This document shows, piece by piece, positions 13,340-21,760 of a DNA stretch of 64,000 bases (the first letter of the stretch is position 1; every line of letters begins with the position of its first letter). The translations under genes were made by a program, and so were the position numbers. This DNA comes from Sodiomyces alkalinus F11. Lineage: Eukaryota > Ascomycota > Sordariomycetes > Glomerellales > Plectosphaerellaceae. The notes beneath the pieces are model-generated. The model was not told where the DNA came from, did no database searches, and was given only the letters and a program-made list of their open reading frames with translations. Where the stretch lies: NCBI RefSeq assembly GCF_003711515.1, contig NW_021167079.1:3565185-3629184 (forward strand). The letters run 5' to 3'.

Positions 13340-13828
13340 AGCTCTTTACTTAGTTTATTTACTTATATCTACTTACTTTTAGGAGTTATCTACGCTACGA
13401 GGGCGTAAACGTGATAACTAGGGCCGTATTATAACCGCGCAGATACGGCTTTAGAGTGGTTTAGCAGAACGGTTATATAACCCCCTTTTTAAGGCTACGG
13501 GATCCACCTCCTATATATATATTAAGGACAGGCGCCGGACATCCCTATTAAGGGATTAAAAGATAATTATTATCCTCTTTTACAATTACTTATTCTACGT
13601 TTAAGGTATCTTTCCAGTTTAACTTACATTGCCCTGATCGGAATAATGACTACCGATCTACTTCTTTGCTAAAGGTTATAGTTGTGTTGGTTATGTTTTG
13701 GTTATGCATCGTGGTTTTGCTAGACTAACCTCTTTATCTGATCTTTTTCTTGACGATCTGGTGCCACTACGTCTTCATACAGTTATACTATAGAACCTCG
13801 TAAAACCGAGGAAGATTTAGATCTTCTT
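13340..13828. other. Less-mutated spacer downstream of the Ulp1-like frame
   Basis: From about 13560 to 13790 CA and TG dinucleotides are common again (for example gttgtgttggttatgttttg near 13680), so RIP was weak or absent. No open frame, tRNA or LTR boundary was found. It may be the non-coding end of the Ulp1-bearing element or unique DNA between insertions. Confidence 0.5.
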
Positions 13829-14412
13829 AATATTATTAGGCCCCTTAATATTTAGTTAAAGTATCGAAGCGGTGCCGTTATAGGCCTAGCTTACCCTTAC
13901 TATCTCCGTAACTCTTTATACTATTATCTTAGCACTCTATCCGGGTCGGTTACTTATTTATCCCCTAGGAGGAGCTTATACTCCTTTAGTATAGTCGCGA
14001 TATAGTCGCCTAGTATACCTTTAAAGACCTTACTTATAGTATTAAGAAATAATATTAAGCGCTATCCCTTTATTATCTCGTAGTCGGCCTATGGCCGGCC
14101 TTCCTTCCTAAGGACTACTATAATAGCGTAACGATACGTTTTCGGATAATAACTTATTTCGAGGTATATTATAAAGATAGTACTTAGTCTCTAATATAGG
14201 GGGGGGTTTATATGCTTTTAAAAGTCCTAATAGAAGCCTATTAGGTCTTAGCGCCGCCTAGGGCTTTATTTACTTAAGGCGCCCTTATATACCCGCTACG
14301 GTAATATCGTAGCGGACATCCTATCCAGGGGGGGGATACGGCGCTTAGGGGCCGGGGGGCAGTAGATTAGGGGGGGGGAAGAACTTCCGGCTAAGGACTT
14401 CGGCTTTCTCCT
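13829..14412 (-). mobile_element. Internal fragment of Tad1-like LINE (reverse transcriptase region)
   Basis: The reverse complement aligns by eye with the LINE at 25855-31300: 13829-14148 matches its 28903-29225 part, including the ggaaggaaggccggcc block, and 14379-14411 matches the bases just left of the assembly gap at 28709. The piece has neither LINE end. It carries G-runs of 8, 8, 6 and 9 (14199, 14328, 14354, 14370) in the part that corresponds to the gap. Strongly RIP-mutated. Confidence 0.85.
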
Positions 14413-14705
14413 TGTATATTACAGCGATATCGCTGTCGCTATCGCTTTGGAGTAGTATAATACTATATTATTAGTTAGCTAAAGCGATAGGAAGGGGGTA
14501 GTAGTAAGCTAGGTACTATGTTTTAATTGGTTATAAATGTAGGTCTATGACTGAACTATAGTCGGAATAACCAAGTGGTATAGTCGGAATAACGGGTCTT
14601 AATAACTATAGATATATCGGAACAAGGTACTCTACTCGTCTATTATAATATATTTATTATACCTTAATAAGGTGGCTATAGTTATCTAATTCTTACCTTA
14701 GCCAC
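14413..14705. other. Spacer between LINE fragment and TRIM
   Basis: Moderately AT-rich sequence, partly RIP-like. A short direct repeat (tatagtcggaataac near 14556 and 14580) is the only structure noted. Its last five bases (gccac, 14701-14705) are the target duplication of the outer TRIM. Confidence 0.5.
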
Positions 14706-15034
14706 TGTTAAACTATATAAGACACCAGAAGTATGTATAGAAGTGGGAAATTCTATTTTAGTGTAGCGGTATATTTTCTGTGTTCTAAGAGTTATAAGCC
14801 CGGGAGGATTTATTCTATAACTTCCCTGCCTACTTACTAAAGGTTACCCGTTCGAACCCTAGCCAAGGAGATATCTTAAAAAGAAGAGAGATCCACTAAA
14901 CGAGCGTTGTATCTAATTAGAGAAGAGAGCCGCCTTGATACTAGTAATGAATCCAGCCAGCCTTTATTAAGCACGAAGATCGTCCTTTATATAAGGCTGG
15001 GGGGGTATATTGCACTATATAAGACACTAGAAGT

Positions 15035-15459
15035 TGTCGCGATATAGCTAGGTGCAGACTACTATATAACTACTAAAAGTACCTATACTACTAGGGAATT
15101 CTCTTTTAGTGTAGCGGTTACTTTTAGATCTTTACAGTTATAAGCCCGGGAGGATTAGTCCTGTAACTTCCCTGCTAAAAGTCACCCGTTCGAAATATAT
15201 CCATACCACCTATTTTAAGGCAGTAGTATACGCAGAGCCTAAGCCTAATTAAGCAGCTATAGTACTAAGCAGAAGATAGTACTTATACGCTGTCTTCTCG
15301 ATATCCGCGCGATACAGCCCGTAAGCACTACGATAAGTCCTTATAGGCTAGGGGGTGTGTCGCGATATAGCTAGGTGCAGACCACTATATAACTACCAAA
15401 AGTACCTATACTACTAGGGAATTCTCTTTTGGTGTAGCGGTCACTTTTGGATCTTCACA
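15035..15459 (+). mobile_element. Inner TRIM-like mini-LTR retrotransposon (425 bp)
   Basis: Two 102-bp LTRs, 15035-15136 and 15358-15459, start TGTCGCGATA and end ACA. The primer-site-like gttataagcccggg follows the 5' LTR (15137-15150) and a G-run (taggctagggggtg) precedes the 3' LTR as a polypurine tract would. The target duplication gaagt is perfect (15030-15034 and 15460-15464). There is no coding capacity. All six differences between the LTRs are CA-to-TA or TG-to-TA changes, all in the left LTR. It sits inside the 3' LTR of the outer TRIM, so it is the younger insertion. Confidence 0.9.
15137..15150 (+). other. Primer binding site, half-tRNA(iMet) type
   Basis: gttataagcccggg directly follows the 5' LTR. 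With one RIP change undone (TA from TG) its first 11 bases become the complement of the anticodon stem-loop of fungal initiator tRNA-Met, the site used by copia and Ty5, which prime from a cleaved half tRNA. The same bases follow the LTRs at 14790, 24642 and 44485, and near-identical ones follow at 17438. Confidence 0.7.
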
Positions 15460-15527
15460 GAAGTACCTACACAAGTGGGGAATTCCCTTTTGGTGTAGCG
15501 GTACATTTTCTGTGTTCTGACAGCCAC

Positions 15528-15745
15528 TGTCGTCAATATCAGTTTATCAGAAACCACGTCACGGGCGTCGAGTCGTGGTAAAACCTGGAACCTCCCCATC
15601 TGTTTCGCAACCTACGTAATTACAACTGGTTTGTGTTTATCCGTTAATCTTGGAGAGCCAGCATTCACATCGAGAAGTTTCTCCCTTGATATTTCTCAAC
15701 TACAAACACACTCAGGCGGCTCTATCGACGCTTGAACTCATCGAA
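15528..15745 (+). promoter_or_regulatory. Short upstream region of the phosphatidylserine synthase gene
   Basis: Only 223 bp lie between the end of the outer TRIM (15522) and the start codon. Base composition is normal (CA and TG present), so RIP did not reach here. It has a cacgtcac motif near 15556 and pyrimidine-rich stretches, but no TATA box I would defend. A short gene promoter, or one that includes the TRIM LTR, are both possible. Confidence 0.45.
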
Positions 15746-16616
15746 ATGTCGAAACGAACGAGCAGTGCCGTTGTTAACGGCATCGTCGCTAAAGACGGTG
15801 GGAGCGACTTGTCTCCGCCTGGTATGCCTCACTAGTATATTGTACGCCTCACTTGGGAAGTAGCTAACAGGTTCTTGGTCTGTCCACGTAAGACAAGCAA
15901 AAGCTGCTCCTTTCCGCCGACACTGGCCACCTCTCTCTCGTTCGAGCGATGCACCTTGCCGACCTGATCACACTCTGCAACGGTACGCAAAAAATACTCT
16001 CCAGCCTCTTTTATATTTTATTATCTTTTCATGCTGATGCGTTGTAACGGTAGGAGCCTGCGGGACTCTCTCCGTCTTTAGCTCTCTCGCGTATTGTCTT
16101 GGAGACCCCAACGACCTACATGCCATGTATCGCGCTCTCCTCTTTCTCCCCCTCGGTCTCTTCTTCGACTTTTTAGATGGCAAGGTCGCGCGCTGGCGCA
16201 AGAAGTCCTCCCTCATGGGCCAAGAACTCGACTCGCTAGCCGACCTCATCTCCTTCGGAGTTGCTCCTGCCGCTGCCGCATTCGCTCTCGGGATCCGGAC
16301 CCCGCTCGACCAGCTCTTCCTTGCCTTCTTCGTTCTATGCGGTCTCGCCCGACTGGCCCGCTTCAATGTGACCGTTGCGGCGCTGCCTCGGGACGCTTCG
16401 GGAAAGAGCGCCTACTTTGAGGGCACGCCGATCCCCACGACTTTAGCCCTCGACGGCATCATGGCGTATTGGATACACAAGGGAACTGTCTTGGGGGCCC
16501 TGCCCTTTGGCATTGCACTTGATGGTTCTCCGCTGGCGTTCCACACCGCCGCGCTCATGTTCGTTGTGCATGGTTGTCTAATGACCAGCAGAAGCATTCG
16601 GATACCAAAGCCCTAA
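15746..16616 (+). CDS. CHO1: Phosphatidylserine synthase (CDP-diacylglycerol-serine O-phosphatidyltransferase)
   Basis: Makes phosphatidylserine from CDP-diacylglycerol and L-serine in the ER membrane, the first step of the route to PE and PC in fungi. Three exons, 15746-15821, 15893-15982 and 16054-16616, join in frame to 242 residues; both introns are 71 nt, GT..AG, the first with a gctaac branch site at 15863. Residues 48-54 read DLITLCN as in fungal homologues. The CDP-alcohol phosphotransferase signature is complete: D94-x2-D97-G98-x2-A101-R102-x8-G111-x3-D115-x3-D119. Several hydrophobic segments follow and the end, SRSIRIPKP, matches the conserved family C-terminus, so the gene looks whole. 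The ATG is the first in this frame; the codons upstream lack one. No RIP is seen in it although repeats lie on both sides. Symbol follows yeast CHO1. Confidence 0.93.
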
Positions 16617-17150
16617 AGGAGGTCGGCTGATGAGCCCGGCTGGAGGCCGCTACGAACCGTGCCTGGGGTCATGTCCTGGGCGCAAGTTCGTTGTCACAAG
16701 GGCCCATTGCGATGGTGAGCACCTAAGACGTCGGGGTCCCTTTTGGATGTGTGTTTTTCTTCCTGTCCTACCTCGGCGATGCAGACGTCGAAATCAGGAG
16801 ATGCTTATGTTGGCTTATTGGGCTTGTAATGGAAACAGGGACACTGAACCGCGAACTAAACTGTATGGTTTGTCCTATCGTTCAATGGCATAGACCTAGT
16901 AATCCGTTTAAGTGTATAATAGACATGATGTTTGGTGCCATGGTTGCAGGCTATTTGCCAGGCAAACGGATTTGTGACATGTTGGAGAGTTTTCGAATCG
17001 TTAAGCAGTTGGTCAAAGCTTGGTTAAATGGCTTTGCACTCAGGCTTGTATTTCAAGAGCGGTGCGAAGCTGAGGGCAAGTGCAGAAATACTTGTTTGCC
17101 TAGGTACCTATGTACACGGTACAAATGTTTGAATATGGTAACTAAGGTAC
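16617..17150 (+). other. 3' flank of the phosphatidylserine synthase gene, non-coding
   Basis: Unique-looking sequence with normal CA/TG content. An open frame at 16751-17218 has no recognisable domain, runs into the copia LTR and is judged chance. Probably 3' UTR and spacer. The last five bases (ggtac) are the left target duplication of the copia element. Confidence 0.6.
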
Positions 17151-17438
17151 TGTCGCATGGGCACACGGACTATAACGTGGTCTATAGGGGATCCAGGGGG
17201 GATCCACGCCGTGACTAAGGGCTTCGGATATCGGGGACCTCGGGTATGAGGATATAATAGGGGCGGATACCGGGAAAGACCGGATAGGATCTAAATGACT
17301 TAGTACCTATAACAGAGTCTTTACTACCTAAATTAAGGGTATAAGAGACTGCTAGATATAACTTAATATAATATATATATATATATAAGATTTCTGCTCT
17401 ACTAAGTTAATAATCTCAGTGTCTTTTAATATACCACA
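17151..17438 (+). repeat. 5' LTR of copia A copy 1
   Basis: 288 bp. The first about 70 bases still have CA and TG (tgtcgcatgggcacacgg) while the matching bases of the 3' LTR read tatcgtataggcacacgg; beyond that the LTR is strongly RIP-mutated. It ends near 17438 in a RIP-altered form of TGCGACA. Confidence 0.9.
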
Positions 17439-19563
17439 ATTATAAGCCCGGTTTATAACGCCTAAACGATAGATATTAATAAGGCTACCCTTATTCTACT
17501 ATAAAGAAGTAATCACGTATATATAAACACTCTTAAATAACTACTATCGACCTAATTAGAGTAATTAAGAGATTAATTAACCTACTTATTAATTAACTAA
17601 CCGATAAACTAATAAAGATATCTTCTAACGTATCTAACGCCAAATAGAAGGCGGCCGCTACTACCCTTATTAACTAAAGGCATTAGGTAGTATAGGAGCA
17701 CGCTATACACGGTAAATCTACCTCCTACTAGAATAACTATCTTAATCTAAAGCTAAGCGATAAGGAGGCTAACGCCTATCTCCTCCCTATACCTACGCCG
17801 CCTAATATCCGTAAATATAAGGCCCTTACCGTAGACCCTAATATAGTAAAGGAGGCTATAGCTACTCTGTCTTCTTCTATTACGCTAGAGGGCGATAAGG
17901 CCACGGACGCTATAAACCCCGCCGCTACCACGGCTACTACTATAGCGGCTATAGCCGCCGGTAAAGAAAAGACGGCCGCCCGCCGGAAGGTTATAATTAC
18001 GGCTATAATAAAAGAACTAATAACCAGGGTACGTATATCTATTAATAACCTCTCTAAAAAAGGGCGTATACGCTACTTATAAGATCTCCGCGTATACCGC
18101 GAGGAAAAGGCAGACTACGACGTGTAGTAGAAGGAGCTTAGTAAGGTACGCTCCTATATTAAAAGAACCGTCTACACTATATTACGTAGCCTCCTCGCCT
18201 AGCTATAGGATAATACCGTAAATAACGTATAAGCTTAGATTACTCTCCTATACGTGTACGCAGGACCGACCCCTATAAACGTCCGTGAGGAAGCCTTAGT
18301 CCCATATTAACGATACACTACGCCTATAAAGGCTATACCTAAGGATATAGACGGCTAAGTTATAAGCCAGAAAATAGCGATAATACACTATAAATATATA
18401 GGCGTTTTAAAGCTATTAAGCGCGGACTATTAGCCAGAAGACGCGTTAAAAGCTATGAGACCTATCGCCCGGAATAAAGCAATAACTACCTAGTAAATAA
18501 CTACGATAAGATTACGGAAAATAAGCTAATAATTAACGACTTCGTAAAGGCTCTAAGGGCGGTTCTTAGTAGTATAAAGAGCCTATAATCCTCCGCTATA
18601 AAGCCTAGAGTTAGGAGAGGCACCTTTAATACCTTTAGGAACCTCCCCGATACTAAGGATACTACTAATAATAAAGATAATAAGAATTGTCCTCGTAGTA
18701 ATACGTCCGTAAAGGCTATCCCTCCCGTAATAAGGAGGCCTTATAAGATATATAAGAACCCCTATACTACCGCCGCCTATTAGTACATAAGGCCGGATAT
18801 ACGCCCTTATACCTAGCGCGGCCGCGAAGATATTATAAAGGTTATAGAAAAGAAAATACGTAACTATAGTTTTAAAAGCCGCGTAAATACCGCGATATAG
18901 AAGAGGCAGGAAGCAGTAGCTACTACTACTAATAAAATAAAGGAAATATAGAAAGATTAACTCTATAATATTACGCCTACGACTATAATAGTTTATAAAG
19001 ACTTATCCGTTACTATGACGGGACTAGGAGCCTACCTAACCTAAGGGGTAACGCGTTATTGTATAATGATACTATTAAAATTATAATAAGAATAAGGGGT
19101 ATCCCTTTCTATTAACTAAGCCAGCGCGCTATTATACTACGCGATCCTAGACTTAGGATCGTTAATCTATATCTTTAATAATCGAGGCCGTTTTACGGCC
19201 GTTAGACTACCCACGGATACTTTATTATCCTTTTAGGGAGGTACTTATAAGGCTTCTATCCTCGGATACGGAGATATTAAGCTACGTATAGAATCTCTAT
19301 TAGGCACGAAGAGGCTATTACGCCTCCGTGATATTATATACTATAAGGAATTCGTCACTAATATAGTCTCGGAATGTTAGCTACGTTTATAAGGTTACCG
19401 CTAGGATACCGTAAATACCACTATTATTAGCTCCACTAATAACTAACCTATCTATAAGCTACTAGATATCTCTAGGTAGTATATAATCGAGCGCGCAGAA
19501 GCCACGGCTACTACAGCGTTCGCGGTCTTAGTAAGGCACCCCCGCGATAACCCGTATAGAAAA

Positions 19564-20255
19564 TGTCAAAGGTATCCTCGTCTGGAGTGGCATAATACTG
19601 ATTAACCGACACGTCCTAGGTGAATAGTGGTTCGTCTATAGGTGATAGGTTTCAGAATGCTTAGATTATTCCTTACCCGCCTTAAGAAAGAGGTCCCTAA
19701 GGCGCCCTTTTTATAGCTATCCGGGGTCTAACTAGAATCCTCCTATCTATCCCCGGCTAACTCCCTTAATATAAGACTATCACACCTAATATCTTAACCT
19801 TTATCCTCCTATTAACTCCTAGTAGTCCCACCTCTAACTTCCTATAGCCTAATATCTAGGAATCTAGATATAGCCTTAGCCCTTTTAAGTCGTGGTGATA
19901 TCCCTCGTGGATACTATCCCTTAGCTATATAATAGCGAGACTATAGCGATAACTTATTAATTCCAGGTATACCTACTACTAGACAGGCCCTTCTAGATCG
20001 TGGACCTAAGTCGTATAGATACTATCCCTTAGCTATATAATAGCGAGACTATAGCGATGACCTATTAATTCCAGGTATACCTACTATTAGATAGGCCCTT
20101 CCAGATCGTGGATATAAGTCGCGTTGATACTATCCCTTAGCTATACCATCGAGATAGTACCGTATTAATAACCGGTTAGTCCGTGATATGTCTGCTGTTA
20201 TTAACCCGATAAGCTAAGTATATCTTATCGTCCCTTACTTAGTATATCCGTGACA
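19564..20255 (+). mobile_element. Solo LTR (692 bp) inserted in copia A copy 1
   Basis: Copy 2 of the same element lacks this block (its continuous site is near 46638), which defines the insert. It starts TGTCA and ends TGACA. Flanks gaaaa and gaaga are a 4/5 match for a target duplication. It contains a 108-bp tandem repeat and no coding. The orientation is arbitrary since no internal region is left. Confidence 0.85.
19910..20143. repeat. 108-bp tandem repeat in the solo LTR
   Basis: Units begin with gatactatcccttagctat at 19910, 20018 and 20126 (the third partial), period 108 bp. Units one and two differ mostly by C/T changes next to A, that is, RIP-type. Confidence 0.9.
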
Positions 20256-21334
20256 GAAGATCACGATAACCGCGGTAACCGTAGAAGACCACGGTATAAT
20301 AGTAGTACGAACGCCTTGGCTATTACGGTACCGATACTCTTATAAAGATCGTCGACGCTACTTAGGGGGTAAAAATAAGAGAACCTTGTATAATAGACTG
20401 TAACACGTATAGATAATTATAAGTGCCTACGTAGATCCGGCGGATACTATCCCTTTACCCGTTAAAGCCCGGAGAGGCCCTAGCTATCAATTTTTATAAT
20501 CTAAACGAGGCGGAGTTATTAGTAGACGGCCTATGTAAGTCTATTATATTCGTTATAGACGGATATATAGGTTATACGTGGGATTACTACCTATAGAAAC
20601 AAGACTAAGGCTCTATCTTATACGTACTAAAAGACGTTTTTACCCTACTTAAGACCTAATTTAACGCTAAGCCACGCGTTCTATAGGCCGATTCTAAGAT
20701 ATTTTAGCACCTAGAAGTCGTTGCTTGCCTCGCTACGAAGGGGGTAGAAGGCTAGCCGTTAGCACTATATTTATAGAATTAAAATAGCGTTATAGAACGG
20801 ATTAAAGGCATCGTTAAAAGGAGGGCGAGGGCTAAAAGGATTAAGGCTCATCTGCCTATATCTATCTAGCCTAAGATCTTTAAGACTACTATATATCTAT
20901 ATAATAGGATGCCACGATATATTAATAACTAGCGAACGCTATATAAAGGCCTACGCGGCCGTTAAGCTAACCTTACGCACCTATAAGCTTACGGCTATAA
21001 AGCCTTTATGAAAACGCGCGATACCTAACCTACAAGGAACCGTCTATAAAGGCTAGAACCGAAGGTATAGATCGGTTATCACGTCGGATACTAATCCTCG
21101 AATATCTTCTGTATCTAGCTATTACACCTAATAGATATTATTACTATGAAAGACGTGGTCTTTAACGAAGATAGGATATTTAACGGCAGGATTAAAACGC
21201 TATAAGCTATAGCTTCCACTAAGGAAATCGGGGAACACATATAATCTATCCGTATTACCTAATCTAATAAGACCGCGAATATGCTACTATTAAGGGGTAT
21301 AGCCGTTGACGTATTAGATCTTAAGTCAGAAGAC

Positions 21335-21760
21335 TTTAACGCCACCGCTATTACTACAAGTAAAGGCGATACCACCGCTAGTACTACGGATAAAAGTATG
21401 GCCGCCGCTATTACTACGAGAGAGGCCACTACTATTACTATAGACTATATCACAACTTATTACAAGGTCCTAAATCTATAGCCTAATACCTAGGCTATAG
21501 ATTTAGAACCTCGTAACTCTAACACCACCGCTATTACTATAGGAGAGGCTATTACTATTACTATAAACTATATCACCGCTATTACTACGGGCACCGCTAT
21601 TACTACGGATACTAGTATTATTATAGGAGAAGACTATACTACCGCTTTTACTACGGGTAAAAGTAATAACACCGTTATTACTATGGGCCAGGAAAACGCT
21701 ACCGCTATTATTACGGGAGAGGCTACCGCTATTACTATAGACACCGATACTATTACGGAT
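21335..21760 (+). repeat. Low-complexity minisatellite in copia A pol linker (copy 1)
   Basis: Irregular repeats of about 15-18 bp built on accgctattactacg, coding for Thr-Ala-Ile-Thr-Thr-like runs between the integrase and RT domains. The matching region in copy 2 is 47735-48030 and has fewer units, so it changes length. Confidence 0.85.
21462..21514. repeat. Long hairpin in copia A pol linker (copy 1)
   Basis: Arms 21462-21484 and 21492-21514 are 23 bp with two mismatches, and the loop is aatacct (7 nt). The same hairpin is in copy 2 at 47828-47880 with one mismatch, that one being RIP-type. It lies between integrase and RT coding. Confidence 0.85.

Larger units (their letters stand above)
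14706..15522 (+). mobile_element. Outer TRIM-like mini-LTR retrotransposon, interrupted by a second TRIM
   Basis: The 5' LTR is 14706-14790 (85 bp), followed at once by the primer-site-like gttataagcccggg. The 3' LTR starts at 15008, is split at 15034 by the inner element and resumes to 15522, ending TGACA. The target duplication gccac is perfect (14701-14705 and 15523-15527). Without the insert the element is about 390 bp and encodes nothing, so it needs proteins from another element. Both LTRs hold ACTATATAA and the block tgtagcggta. The 5' LTR is RIP-mutated and the right part of the 3' LTR is not. Confidence 0.85.

Noticed and set aside
14791..14862. Intron-containing tRNA gene (A box, anticodon-like stem, gttcgaa)
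   Set aside because: LTR pairs, primer-site position and perfect target duplications define a retroelement; acceptor and T stems do not pair.
15664..15670. ttcacat as an inositol-response (UAS-INO) element upstream of CHO1
   Set aside because: Only a 7-base core match; the yeast Ino2/Ino4 circuit is not shown to apply in this fungus.
15650..15745. N-terminal extension of phosphatidylserine synthase starting at 15650
   Set aside because: The codon at 15650 is TTG, not ATG. The first ATG in this frame is at 15746 and gives a family-like N-terminus.
16751..17218. 155-codon open frame downstream of CHO1
   Set aside because: No recognisable domain, Cys/Met-rich chance composition, and it runs through the copia LTR boundary at 17151.
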